Assembly (NCBI GenBank): GCA_013399855.1
Contig: VXAY01006797.1
Coordinates: 620,239-684,238, forward strand
DNA length: 64,000 bases
Reading direction: 5' to 3'
Source of the DNA: Oxyruncus cristatus
Taxonomy: Eukaryota; Chordata; Aves; Passeriformes; Cotingidae
Shown here in pieces: positions 37,257 through 49,977 of the stretch (the stretch's first letter is position 1; each line of letters starts with the position of its first letter). The position numbers and the translations under genes were made by a program. Under the pieces are notes generated by a model. The model did not search any database. It was not told where the DNA came from and was given only the letters and a program-made list of their open reading frames with translations.

Positions 37257-39212
37257 GAGATGGGTTCAAAACAAAGTAAGGTGCTAGTTTTTTTTTTTTA
37301 GTCTGAGTCTGAGGGGAGTCTGAACAATTGCATAGGGATAAATGCATTTCTTAGCCACAATCATATCTGTCTCAGAAAGTTCCTTGGAAAGGGTGGAAAG
37401 GGTTTGGAGTCTGAAGACTATTCAGGAGAGTATCATATATGTTCTTTTCTTACTTTTTGCTGGTCAAGTGCTTGGGAATATTGATGAATGTATTTATGTT
37501 ATCTTATATTGCATCTAACAATCAGTTGAAGTTGTCCCATGTTGCCTTTGTTGACTTCCTAATTCTTAAAAGTTTTTGTAGTTTATTCCTTTTTAAAAAT
37601 AAAAAAACCTATAATCTGATCTCAGCTCATCGTCACTTAATGAAGAGAAACTGACAAACTAGTATCAAGATATTTGAAGGCTCTCTTACATGCACGGCTC
37701 CATTACTTTTGAATAATTAATAGTTTCAGTAACTGAATGTTAGCACTTTCAGACTGTGGACCAGGATACTTTTAAACAAAATGCAGTCAAAAATTTTGAT
37801 CTAGAATTTTTTTTTATTATGTTTTAATTTTTTGATCAAACACACTAAATTCAAACTGAACCTTGATTCAAGTATGTATATATGCTTAATTGTTTTCCCT
37901 ATTACTTTTTGTTCTATTACTTATGAATTTACAGTTGGACCCATTTCAGGCTACAAGATATTCACATACATGTGACAAATGTTGAGCTCATTGTCTTGCT
38001 GCTATATGTATTTTTATTGGAGTTTGCTTTTGGTTGATAAAGCATTTCTTCATAAAAATTTGCCCAGCGAAGACAAGAGTGTTAAAGAAATTTTTATTAA
38101 CTACCCATTAATGCCTAATATCGAAAAGAATTATTCTGCTAGCCAGCAGCACTATGGCAGCAAGACCATATTGTGTTAACCTTACGCTTCTGTGAAAATA
38201 GAACAGGCTAGTTTCCCAGCAGGAGACAAAGTGATACAGAGGGGCAAAGAATACTCCAGCTTAGCCATGTCTGTGTGGCTGCAGGTGGTTTGATGATAAT
38301 GAGTAAGTGGTAGTGGCCCTGCTGTGCTGTGATGTGAGGCAGCTATCTGACTCCCAGGCAGATAAACTGAGGAAATAACTTGGTAAGAGAGAGTGGATAT
38401 CTAATGACTATACCAGCATGACAATTACACTTTTGCTTTTGTTCTGCTAGCTTTAAATAAGCCAAGTAATTTACTTACCAGTAGCAGTTGGAATGCAGTA
38501 GAGTATGAAAAAGTGAAAACAGAAGGTCAGTACATTACTGTTGTCCCCTCCCTGCCTCTCAGTGAACAACCTCAACTTCCTCCTTAGAGCTTCTTGCATC
38601 CTGCTGAGTTGTGTAATATGGAGCAGTCCTTAACAGGAGCCATATAACAAATATGGAAAACTCTGCAAAAGTTGTGTGCAGGATAGCTAATATTGATAGG
38701 ACAATGCTAGTGGAAATACATTTATAAAAGTATAGTTTCATTTCTATTAAATGTGGAGCTAACACTCGAACTGGTCAGACCTTCTCTTATGGTTCTTTCC
38801 TGGAGCAGTTGAACATGTATTCCCTTTCTCAGGTCTTTCAGTCCTCCCCAGCGAGAGGTTGCTTCCCTCACAAGACATTTGTGTCCTGTCAGTTTTATTT
38901 ATGATCACAAACAATTTAGGAAAATTTTTCATAGAATAATAATTGTCATCTCTGAAGATTGTAGGGAAAAGAGGCTAAAACCCACTGATACTAAAAAGCG
39001 GTAAGATACACACAGGAGAAAAATTTTGTAGATTGTACAGCATTTTGTAGATTGTTTATTCATGTTGCATGTCCAGAAATGACCCCGTGAACTATGGTTC
39101 TGCTGGAATGGAGCTGTGCAAGCAGCATATGATACATTCACTGTGCGATGAAGCTACTTCATTTGCATTCAATTTTCAGAATTCCCATGTCCAAAACATT
39201 TTTTTCCTGTAG
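37257..39212. other. Unassigned AT-rich stretch
   Basis: No gene or repeat family is recognised. Frames at 37439-37654, 37979-38179 (plus), 38559-38765 and 38929-39141 (minus) are short and unsupported. Confidence 0.5.
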
Positions 39213-39337
39213 CTTTAAGCAGTTCTTGAAGGAAGTGCGTTTGCTCTCAGAACATCCTCAAACAAATGGAAACCTTGTTCTTCAAAACATGTTGAAGATC
39301 TATCAGGACAGTGATTTTATAGGAGTTAGAGAGGAAG
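39213..39337 (+). other. Candidate exon C (125 nt), product not recognised
   Basis: The best single exon candidate in the window. It follows a strong acceptor (CATTTTTTTCCTGTAG) and ends GGAAG|GTCAGT. Read after the first base, the frame is open and gives a helical-looking peptide including FKQFLKEVRLLSEHP and later LVLQNMLKIYQDSDF. One base is left over. If the donor is ignored the frame stays open to 39387, with an AATAAA hexamer at 39409, so a terminal-exon reading is also possible. Its incoming phase matches candidate exons A and B. I do not recognise the protein family. Confidence 0.35.
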
Positions 39338-39387
39338 GTCAGTGGCCCAAAATGACCAAGTTTAGCAAGTCCTTTTTAGGCTTATAA

Positions 39388-42300
39388 CATTATGAAATGA
39401 GGATTCAATAAATTTTTAGGGTAAAAATTATTTTTATTTATAGATTTTTCTTTTTTTTTTTAGATTAGAAACTACTTACATGTTGGTATGATAAATTTCT
39501 GGTTCTGTAGACTTCAGCAGTATTGAGTAAAATATGTACAAATGATGTGATTGAACAAATGAGAGGTTTTGCTTGAGAATGTATTACTTTATATGATGAA
39601 ATTCCATGTAATATGGTCTAAAATAGTTTTCTAAGACAGAAAAGAAAGCGTATAGTTGGTAAGAAATTTATGCACACCAAGAATAAAAACAAGTTATGTT
39701 TTAGCCGGTAGTATTGTGTCCTGCTAAATTCCTATTTTTCCTGTATCTGTGCAAATCTGAATCTATCATGATGATCAAAATGGAGAGACTGTCAGTTTTT
39801 CAAATCTCGTAGGAAACAAGCTGCTGCTTCATTTTGAAGAATACTGGAATATTTATTTCTATATGAAGTGCGTGGGGTGTCTGTATTTTAAGAAATACAT
39901 ATCAAACCCCACATATCTCTACGATTACAATAAGTAACTTCTTTAGATAAAAGAAGTCTTTTTGCTGCTGAAGGATATGTCTTGCACAGTCATATTTTTC
40001 ATTGGGAAGGGAAATGGCATTGGGGTGCTAATGATAACAGCCGATGCAAAATTGTTCTGGAAGAGGTAGTATGTAGCAGGGCTGTGAAATTCAAAGATTG
40101 CATAACATCTGAATAGCCATTAGTGAGACAGTGGTAATTTGTTGAAAACATTTGAAATTTAAGTTGCTATAGCTAAATGTATAAAATCAAAGTGAGATGC
40201 TTATCATATTTGTGAACAGTTCTGTTAAATCTTGTGAATGTTCAACATTCTTTCATCCACCCTTTGATGATATAATTATACAATTCAGACCACTACTATT
40301 TTCCATTCAGAAACACTTAAAATAGCAGAAAAAGTCATCAGAGTTACTAAGAGGTAGGATATGATACCATTCCTGCCTGAAGAACTTCTACCAAAGGGGA
40401 AATGTGCAAGAACTTACTCCTTTTCCTCCCCTCCATCCCCACTAGTCAACTGGGACTTGACAACTGCCCTCACCCAAAGCAAACCCAAGTTTGGTGGAGG
40501 GGGTACAGAAGCATGCTTCATTTGGTAGTCTTTTTTCTGTCATTAAAGTAACGTGGAAACTAGCCAAAAAGCCACTAAGTTTATCTGAAGTAACACTTGC
40601 AGCTTTGTGGAAGTATGCAGCTGAGTAATAGTACAAAAATAGCAAGTTATTTTGAGGAAGAGCATATGTTCTGTAACAATGAGAAATTGGTATACAGATA
40701 AAAGAAATTATGTATCTAAATATAAATTTCAGATGAGAAAGATCTATGGCTTAGTGCCACAAACTTTTCTGTAGATGCAGCCATTAAAGTTGTTTAATGA
40801 TCATTCTTATAATGTAGTTATTTAAAGACACACCATCGTTGGTAAATTGCTGTACTGCCTTGAAGGTGCACTTTTTGTAGTCTGCAACAGTACAGATAAT
40901 AGGCACTTTTTATATTCGAGTGCACATTGATACACAGGGTACCACACAGTGATAATTGCAGGCTCTTTTTTTTTTTCTTACAAGAAAGGTACATTGCAGA
41001 GCCAAAGTGTTTGCTTACTATTTAAACACACTGACAGCCAAATGCAGCTATCTCCTGTTAGAATTAAAAATTAAGACAACATTGGAAAAGATTTTCAGGT
41101 TACTTCAGGAAGCACTTGGGTAAATGTGCTTAGACACTGGAAAACAATTGTGGTACAATCACTTGTGCAATATCATTCAAAATTTTTCATGGTTCATCAG
41201 ATAATAGCAAAGTTTATTTAAAAGATAGAAAGTATTGCTTTAAGGATCAAAACCTTCCTACGCAGAAGTTGCTCCATTTTGTGGAAGAGATTAGCTGCTT
41301 TATGAAAATGTAAAGTGTGCACAAAGTCCCTTAAAATCTTAACTTCTAAATGTTTCTCCTTTCACTTTTTTTCTTTAAACTTCCCTTTAACAATTGGCAT
41401 ATGTAAAATTAATACTGATGAGCAGAACAAGAGATTAGAAGATTAAAATGCAGTTAGATGTTGAATAACTAGAACTTAAGGCATTACCAAATAAAATCCA
41501 CGTAGAACTGCTCTGTTCATCAAGCTCTGCGTAGTGTAAAGCTGACTGAATAGACTGAGCAGACTGAGCTTTGAAAGCCTCAAGAGTAATCACAGAAAAG
41601 AAAAACAAAAATAATTTCTTACTTGGTTTTGGGTAAATCTTTGTCTTATTTTATGAGCCACTTGCACTTCAAGAATCTGCATGCTACTTGCTACCATTTG
41701 CTGTCTATAAGAAAGAAGTGATCATGCAGAACTGTTTCAGAAGAGGAAAAAATACTGGTAGAGGAGAGACAGAGGATTTAGAGAGGAAATGCAGGGACAA
41801 GTTAAAGAGCTCATCTGGAATTAGGCATATAATCACTTAATGTATATATTTTTAACCTCTTTGTATTTCTCTCTCCCTCTCTCCTGATCATTGAATAACC
41901 AGCCTTTCTCCTTAATGTCTGTATTATAAACTACCTGTGTTTCTAGTACTGGGGAGAAACAGGGAGAAAAGGCAGGTTCTAAAACTGACATAGAAAATTA
42001 TTAAGAAATTATGAGAAAAGCTGAGCAAAACAATCCTTATGAGGTTTTCCTCCCCTGTTTTTTTTCCCCTCATATTTTCTCTGTAATGATGAGAGTATTG
42101 TGGCAAAGTAAATATAGTAACTTTAGCTCTTGCATTTACAATTCCCTGAAAAAGGGAGGCTGCTTTCCTCTGAGCCAGCAGTCATCTCTGTATCTAAAGT
42201 TGTGCCAGAAAAGGGAAGTATATGAGGTAGGAGAGTCTTTCTGCTGTTAAAACTTTAATTTACAAGCATGTGTTAGGTGTTTAGTCTTCTAGAAATAAAA

Positions 42301-43500
42301 ATAAGGTAAAAAAAAAGTCCTAGTGAATTAAATGATCCTTCTGTTTGTCTGGGATCTGTTCCATGGGTACTTACTTAATGTGCTGCAGTTCCTGCCTGGG
42401 CTACATACCCAGCTTTATTTTCTGTGAAACTAAGTATGAGATGAATAGCTGATACATGTCCAGATCTCATCCTAATACAAATTTCAGATGGAGCCTGGAA
42501 ACTTAAATGATAGGTAAATGATAGACAAGAAGACAGAAGAATACAAAAATATCACCAGTCACTATAACTGTGAAATCTGGGCAGTTGGGGAGTAATCCTG
42601 TTGAGGTTTTCTGGCCAAAATCAACAGTTGGAATATGTTTTGATACTGAGTTTGGAGAGAAAATGGAAGGTATTTTTCTTTGATAAAGGGGAACAGAGTG
42701 TTTTATATGGCATTCCCTCCTAGTACTCTATTTTACTTGTTTATTCTGAGCCAACTAAAAAAAGCTCCGTCCAAAATGCTCTCATTTGGAGCTTTGTGCA
42801 TCTATGCCATATGTTAAAAATGTGATAAAGAATAGTTGTAGAATCAATGCAGTGACACTTGTCCTTTAACTTCCTCCTCAACCACACTGAAATAACAGAC
42901 TTGTTGTCTGTTATTCTCTGTACCAGTTTTCCTTCTGCAAATGTAAACTTGCTGGCTATACCAGGTCAATACTCTTCAAGTTGACCAGGAAATTTGTATT
43001 TCTTTTCTTATTTTTCTGATTCACATGTTGAGGACTTATTTTTAGGTTCTTTAAAACACTGGACTTGTATATCTGGAATACAAAAACTAAAAATTGAAGC
43101 CTTAGAAACAACTGAAGATGAATTAAAAAAATCATTATGAATTTTTTCAAGTACTGCTGCAAGCATCAGATCTGTAACACATTTTATGCCATTTTTCATT
43201 CATCTAGAAGTTAAAGGAAATTTTAATAGGGTTTTGGGAGCCAACTTTAGTATTTTTGAACTTGTTTGAAGTATGTAGTCTTCAATGAGAAATTATACCC
43301 AATTTGACTTGTACATGCTAGTATTTTGTCTTAGTTCCACGGCTGCTGGGTACTCTGAAATGTGAAAGAGGGAAAAGGTTCATCCTGTCTGAGCTAATTT
43401 TGTTTAAAGTTTTTTCACTTTGAGCATCCTGTGACAGTCATTTTTAGCAGTGGAATCAAAAATGGACTTTAATGCTTGATTTGTCTTCTTTCCCACTGAG
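39388..43500. other. Unassigned AT-rich stretch
   Basis: About 4 kb with no recognised gene or repeat. Overlapping frames at 42011-42250 and 42956-43199 have no motif or splice support. Confidence 0.5.
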
Positions 43501-43544
43501 AGCAAAGGAAGCATCTAGACTGTATTACGAAGTACAATGTGTAT
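43501..43544 (+). other. Candidate small exon X (44 nt), weak
   Basis: Lies between a pyrimidine-rich acceptor ending ACTGAG and a good donor (GTAT|GTAAGC). Read after two bases it gives 14 open codons (QRKHLDCITKYNVY) and ends in phase 0, the phases needed between candidate exons C and D. Another frame is also open. It is too short to stand alone; listed only because it closes the phase chain. Confidence 0.15.
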
Positions 43545-45594
43545 GTAAGCAGGGAGAACCCAGAGCTGTTACAAGAAATGTTACAACAAAAGGTGGTACA
43601 ATTTCATGCACAAATGCCTGTGCACAAATGGGAAACTCATGATTGTCTTTGCAAATGAAATATCACACCATGTTAGATAGAAAAGCATTATGCTTTTGTC
43701 ATCGGTGGTTTGTTCTTGTGCCTAAGGTGCTGATCTCTCTGGGTTTTGACAGATGTGTCTAAGAAAATTTCCCAAAACACCTGTGTTTTAAAATGAGTGG
43801 TAAATTTCAGTGAAGAGTTTTACTTCAGATGTCAAGCCTTTGTGCCAGCTTCACGGCTCTTACTTTGGTCATCTCTTTCTCTAAGTCAAACTGTGAACAA
43901 TGGCCCAGATCACATAGTCAAAAGTAATGGGATATTGGATTGTAAGAGAAAACATTATCTAGGAAAGACCTAAAATAGTTTTGGAAGTTCCAGCATGATC
44001 AGTCTCTTTTCACACAGCAAGGATCCATGGGATAAGAACAAATATGTACAAAATAAGTTCCTTTTCTGGCTGTGGAACATGAGTAACATAACATGGAGAG
44101 ATGCTGCTTTCTGACTATCACTCATGGAGTAGGCAGTGCTGAACTTTCTTGGAGAGACTCCATCCAGGAACAGCTTGAGGGGCCTGTACCAAGAGTGATG
44201 CAGACATAAGTTACGTTTGTCTTCTAGACTCTGAAAATATGACATCTTTGTAAAGTAAATTTGCTCCTTGTGTAACCCTAAACAGGATAAAGAGCATTCT
44301 CATTTAATTTAGTGCTTGTTTAGTGTCAGTCTCTGTGTTGGAGAAGCCTCAAGGTGGTCTGAAAAAGAAAAACTGGGGTTGGTTCTGCTGCTATGTGAAT
44401 AATTCTCAAGCTTTTCTCTCATGGAGCTCTCAGCCTTGGGAAGGTTTTGCTCTTCAAAAAAGAACTTCCAGAAAACCAAAGTCCTGTGGGTAACTGAGGG
44501 CTGCACTGTAGAACATGCTGCACACATTAGGATGTGCAGCCCTGGCATTATAAAATTAATTACAAGTGTTTTCAGTCCATGGAACAGACCAAAATGTTTA
44601 GTAATAACAGGTCAATTTTTAACAGATGCCATTTCTGCTTTGTCCATATGAACACCTTTTTTTTCTAATTCAGCTGTTTCTTTTTTCCTCCTGCCCTTTA
44701 CGCAAAGATATTGTAAAGAAGCAGCTTAGGGAAATGAAACAAGCTGTCCAAATTTGTAAAAGTTACACTTCCTCAAGGAATTTCAGTAATGTATAACAGC
44801 TGGTCTAAATGGGGATTAAAACAGTTTAGATTTTTTTTTTTTTTTTAAAGAACTCTAATGATTTCCCAAGACAGCAACGATGACATAGCTAACAGTTACA
44901 CTGTAAGAAAAATGGATACTTAATATATAAAAGTTTTCTTACTTTACCATGTTTTTGTCTTCCAAAATGAAACAGTAGCTATTTTTTTTCTGGTGTGGTG
45001 GTGTTAACCTAGTAGAAACATCTGAGAGAACACTGCAATGTTTGAACTTGGTAGAAGTAGAATGAGTAGTAGGCAACTATAGTTGACTATGCCAAAATGT
45101 GTGGGGTGACAGGATCTCTGGTATGTTTGCCATGTGGCATACATATTTGTTAGGTACATTGTGACCAGTGAAGAAAGTTGTATGCACTATCTCCAGTACA
45201 GTAACTTTTATTCTGCTCTCAATTTTCCAAGTTTACTATTTCTTGATAAGACACCTGACAAATGAATGCTGAGATTTCAGCACATACTGAAAGGATTTTT
45301 TAATTGATTCTTCTAGAGAAGAAGATAGTATCCCCTTCATATGATGCAATCCCTTGCACTGATGATTTAGCTCTGTTTTGTTATATAAATAACTGCTCTA
45401 TTTCATGCTGCCTCCTAATCTCCAGAAAGGCATAAGCAGATAGAGAGGAGACTCACAAGCAGGGATCTGATGAGTTCCAAAGACACCGTATTTGTAGATT
45501 TTCATAAAAAAAATGTTAAAGGCTTTTCATGGAGGTTTGAATAATAGTTTGATGTTGTTTATAATAGGTTTTTATTTAGTATATAAAGATAGTT
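43545..45594. other. Unassigned stretch
   Basis: Frames at 43970-44245 and 44309-44548 (minus) and 44421-44651 (plus) overlap one another and carry no recognisable motif. A T-run lies near 44830-44846. No repeat family is seen. Confidence 0.45.
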
Positions 45595-45918
45595 ACAGGC
45601 TGAGAGAGTTGGGGCTGTTCAGCATGGTGGAGAAGGCTCCGGGAAGCCCTTACAGCACCTTCCAGTAGTTAAAGGAGGCCTACAAGAAGGCAGGAGGAGT
45701 TTTTAAAAGGGCATGTAGTGATAGGACAAGAGGGAATGGGTCTAAGCTGAAGGAGAGTAGATTTAGATTAGATCTTTGGAAGAAATTCTTTACTGTGAGG
45801 GTGGTGAGGCACTGTAACAGGTTGCCCAGAGAAGTTGTGAACACCCCATCCCTGAAAGAGTTCAGGGCGAGGTTGGATGAAACTCTGTGCAACCTGGTGT
45901 AGTGGAAGGTGTCTCTGC
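45595..45918 (+). mobile_element. CR1 LINE 3' region, sense orientation
   Basis: The plus strand carries CR1 in the sense direction: 'gagagagttggggctgttc', 'gaggcctacaagaag', 'agggcatgtagtgatagga', 'agggaatgggtctaagctg', 'agaaattctttactgtgag', 'gttgcccagagaagttgtg' and 'ggtgtagtggaaggtgtc'. It stops at about 45918, before the terminal octamer repeat. Matches are close, so it is relatively young, and it overlaps the same consensus region as the antisense copy at 32379-32592. The 128-codon minus frame (45680-46066) is a by-product. Confidence 0.93.
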
Positions 45919-47887
45919 TTAAAAACACACCCACCTGTCCACCCACAATTTCCCTGAATATGTGTAGTGAAAAGCCATCAAAGCTGCTCTGCTGCCTGAG
46001 ATTCACTTGCATAACAAGGGAGGGAAAAGCTGTCCTAAAGCTAAAGGACAACTTCAGCATTAACAAGCAGTGGTTACAGACGAGCTATGAGTGGTCTGTA
46101 TGAGCTGTGCCAACATAGATGTTGGAATCCCGTAAATGTTTTAAGCATCAAGTGAAACTATGGGTCAGTATTTTGATAGACAGATAGGGGGAACATGCAG
46201 CAGTTAAAATAGTGTGATGTGTTTATGAAGATGACATATTTGCTTACTGTACCAGGAAATTGCATCAAAAACATGTAGCATAACCTAGTCCACATTTCTA
46301 CTCCTGCTGAATAAAGTCTCTTAATAACCTCACCAAGTTACATTTTCACCAGGCTCTGCAGGATCTCTGTCTCTCCAGATCCTATTATCTTTTCCTCACA
46401 GGAGAAGGGACATGATTACGCAGAGGCTGTTTAGTAACTTATTGTAGAAATGAATAGTACTATTGTAATGTCTTTTACACTGTCAAGCTACAGCAAATGG
46501 GCCTTGGTGATATGCAGCTGGTTGCTGTTGCTGGGAAGATGCAACAAGAATTCTATGGGAAATGACCTTCTGTGAAAGATGAAGGCGATGCATGTATGGG
46601 TACTTTGAAAGTTCTTACAAAACGGCTTCTCCATCGTGTTAGATGGGAAGTCCCTATGGATGGAAGAAAGAAATGTGAGAGAAAGTGAAGAGTGGCAGTG
46701 TCCTGCTGTATGACGGCCAGGTCATTCTTTCAAGAAAGCAAGAGAGTTTCTGTAGTCTGCTGAGTGGGGCAGGGCATGTGGGCTACAGAGAGGGACGTGG
46801 AGTGCAGTTCCTTGTGGCCTCAATCATGTGTTGGCTTTTGGTTGTGAGGGGTATTTTTGGTAGAGAGAGAAGTTAAACTTTGATCTAGTTTGTGATTTAT
46901 CTAAAGTACTCAAAACACCCAAAGCCCTGGATTGTGTAGGCACTAAATCTTTGGGGTACTTTACAAATGCCAAAGGAAAGCATTGAGTAAACCATAAGAC
47001 CAGAAACATAAAGATATTGGGCTATTTCTGTGGCTTAGCTTTAACCAACTCATCCTAATCTGTTTTACATTATTTTAACACACAGAAACAAAGGGCAATG
47101 ACCTGTTTTTTTTCCCAAACACTGTTGCTTAAAGTGGAAATTCTTGGTGTTTAAAGGAGCTTACTAAATGAGGACACTGAGATTGTGTTAATTCTTTCAG
47201 TGTTCCTTTTACATGTGGTGTTAAACATTGTGTATTACAAAAAAATATGGCTTTAAGGCAAAAATTAAGCATTAATTAAAAAATAATTTTATCATTTTTA
47301 GTTCTTTCCTCTCATTACCCTTGGTCACTTGAAGTGACTATAAAATACTAATATTTTGTAGATAGCATTCCTTATTCATGTACAAAAGCACAAACAGCTG
47401 CATAAAAACTCCGTTGATCAAAGTCAGCTTGATCAGGTCTGTTAGGTAACTTGACTAATGATATATACAGCTAATTTATTCTTCCATTCCCACTAATGCA
47501 GAATGGTTTGCATTTTATTATCTTCGGTTCAAAGCAGCAATGAGAAAAACTACTGTTAGCTAGATTTTTGTTTCTCTTTTTTTTTTTTTTTTAATTTTCT
47601 CTGCAAGTAAGCAGGGACTACTACTGCTTGGATGGTGTGTCTAGTATGTTATTATGACTATAGGTATTGAACATCTGGTTTGAAACACTGTAATAAACCT
47701 TCAAAAGTGGTAAAGTGGTAGTGAGGGGTTATGTTTTGGGGTTTTTTTTTAAACAAACAAAATTAAAAACTGAGGTAATAAACTGAATTATGACCCCCCA
47801 ATTAGGTACTGCTGTAAGAAGTGGGAGGGAATAGCAGAACCAGCTAGTTGACTAACCACTTCCCTTCATTGTTGCTTTTAATATCAG
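45919..47887. other. Unassigned stretch
   Basis: No gene or repeat family is recognised. A more GC-balanced patch at about 46680-46870 ('gtatgacggccaggtcat', 'ggacgtggagtgcagttc') stands out slightly from the AT-rich surroundings but was not identified. T-runs occur near 47578-47592. Confidence 0.45.
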
Positions 47888-47952
47888 CACAGCCTTGCTA
47901 GCTTTCTAAACCACCATAAGTTACATCAACGAGACCATGTACGCTCTAACTG
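47888..47952 (+). other. Candidate exon D (65 nt)
   Basis: Acceptor TTGCTTTTAATATCAG and near-perfect donor ACTG|GTAAGTTC. Only one of three frames is open: it starts in phase 0 and gives a basic, His/Asn-rich peptide beginning HSLASFLNHHKLHQRDH, with two bases left over. Two CpGs lie in 65 bases. The outgoing phase joins without a stop to the candidate segment at 49715. No family is recognised. Confidence 0.3.
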
Positions 47953-49317
47953 GTAAGTTCTTTTCATTTAAGATCTAAATTGAAAGTTGAATTGCAAGTG
48001 ATCCTCAGTGATTGAAAATTGAATAAGATGTATTGCTTTGTGTTATTATATCATAATCATTAAAAAAATATGATCCTCTGTGTTGTTAATAGTAAATAAA
48101 TCTAGACACATACCTGCCTTAGCAACAAACTTCATGCAGGGTCAGAAGGGTATATTCGCTTGACAAATTATGACCTAACTACCGAAGTAATAATAACAGT
48201 TGAAAAAACAATGCAAGCCTGTAAGTTCTGAAAGGTGTTTTAATTAAAGTTTTTTGAACCAGTTGAAAAATGAACTTTGATTTCTCTCACAAGTATGAAA
48301 GAATTGTGCTGTGTAAGAAATATGCTGTGCTGTCCTTCACAAGCTGAAGCCACCTATGTTGGTTGCTATTACTACTTTTTGGTTGGAAAATTCTTCTTTG
48401 ATGATTTCTGTTGCAACTCCTGGTAACAATAATTATTGTAGTTAAAAATCCTAAATAATAGGCTAAATAAACAAGCAAATAGTAGTTTCGCTTTTAAATA
48501 CACTAAATAACCCAAAGCGAGGTAGTCTTATAATGGAGACATATAGTTAAGGCTAAAATAAGGTGGCTTTGTGCTTGCTGTGCTTAAAAAACTGTCAATT
48601 GGCCATAAAGTCTGTATTAAGTTCAAGCCTGGTTTCCTGGCAATAGTACAGTGGAACATTCTAGCCTGAATGAGATTTAGATTGGATTCTTAGTATGCAG
48701 CCAAAAGTTGTAATAGGGGGTTTAGTTGTTACAACTATTTCTCTTTGTCTAATTGATCATGTGGCTGCGATGTGGCTAAGTATACCCCAAAGCTGGGGAA
48801 GGACACATCAGTTCAGGATCTGTTTTATACCGTTCATTTAGAGGGATGAGCTAAATTCTGTCATCAGTATATTTTTTTGCTTAATATCTTTACATGAAAT
48901 GTATTAGGAGCTTTTTAATGATAATTTTCCTAGCAGTAAAAGCCCAAAACCCGAACCCAAACAAGCAAGCAAAAAAACTGCAGTAATGGGTGTTTTTCCT
49001 CAGGGAGGCATCATTAAGAATTTGTTAATATGTTTTGGGTTCTTCATTAACACATTTTGTTTTACTGCAAGCTGTCTAACAAAACTGATACTCTATAGTT
49101 TCTACAGGATGTATTTACAAAATGGCTTCTATGTATTCTTTTCATATTTGGATATTTACTTTTGAAAGACAAAAACATCAAGCTAAATGTTTGAGAAGCT
49201 TCATGAGGTTGGTTAAAAAAAAAGTATTTGAAATTTTTGTTGTTTTATTTATAATCTCATACTGAAAAACAGTACAAGTAATTCCGTGTGAATCTCACAC
49301 AAGAAAACATGGTAGAC
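47953..49317. other. Unassigned AT-rich stretch
   Basis: No repeat family or gene is recognised between the candidate exon before it and the LTR piece after it. One 63-codon minus frame (48287-48478) is unsupported. Confidence 0.45.
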
Positions 49318-49500
49318 TGTGGTGGGTTCAGCTTAGGAGCAACTTTGTGCCCACCAGCTGCTCTTGCTCTAAAATACGGATGAGCTGTAATGAGAAGGCT
49401 TCCACATAACTTACCTTTAATACCAATGTCTATTAAGAGCCGTGGAAGAAAACATCCAGTAAGTTGTGTAAGAAGAAAAAAATTAAACTCTAACATTAGT
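49318..49500 (-). mobile_element. Decayed LTR fragment related to the 36.5-kb LTR
   Basis: The plus strand starts TGTGGTGGGTTCAGC and then has 'gtgcccaccagctgctct', matching the end structure of the LTR at 36552 (TGTGGTGGGTAGACC and 'gtgcccaccaaagctgctct'). Further similar blocks follow in the same order: 'gagaaggctt', 'accaatgtct' and 'gaagaaaaaaattaaa' against 'gaaaggctt', 'accaatgact' and 'gaagaaattaaattta'. Only the U5/R-like end seems to remain and divergence is high. The similarity was judged by eye. Confidence 0.5.
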
Positions 49501-49714
49501 GAATAAGTTAGAGTAGTAACAACTGCAAAAGATGTTGCTTTTTGAGGCCATCCACATCCCTCATCTGAGGATCCTGAGCGTAATTAGTGATGCTCTTATG
49601 AAGTGACAAAATTAGCTTGTTTTGCAGACAACTCAATCCTTAATATTGTCGTCTGCTCCTTTGTACCAATTTCTGTTACTATTATTATTCTTTTACCTAG
49701 TTTTTCCGCTACAG

Positions 49715-49901
49715 GAGATCCCCTTGGAATTTTTCAGATTTTCCCCTCATTCCTGAGATTTCATCCTCAGCTGTCACTGCATTGCAGTGCTTGATGCCGG
49801 ATCCTCAGCAAATATACACTGTTCTTATAAGTCTTGGTGGACCTGTGACAAGATACATATTACTGAAGGATTTGGTGAACGCTACTTTCTTTTCCAACTG
49901 A
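49715..49901 (+). other. Candidate terminal exon E (61 codons plus stop)
   Basis: After an acceptor TAGTTTTTCCGCTACAG, reading from the second base gives 61 open codons to a TGA at 49899-49901. The peptide looks folded: it starts RSPWNFSDFPLIPEISS and includes QQIYTVLISLGGPVTRY. The first base completes the split codon left by candidate exon D. There is no early ATG, so an ATG-based scan misses it. An internal donor (GATTTG|GTGAAC, 49874) would also leave it in phase 0. No clear poly(A) signal follows closely. Family not recognised. Confidence 0.3.
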
Positions 49902-49977
49902 ACAGGAATCATGCAAATATATGATCATCCCAGCTTTTGTTAAAGCAAACAAGGCAATCAGACAAAAACAGCTTTAT

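Noticed and set aside
36863..37279. 138-codon plus-strand ORF with repeated SVSPSHG-like pattern
   Set aside because: Created by the degenerate tandem array within the LTR; an open antisense frame over the same place supports this.
45680..46066. 128-codon minus ORF
   Set aside because: Antisense of the sense-oriented CR1 at 45595-45918.
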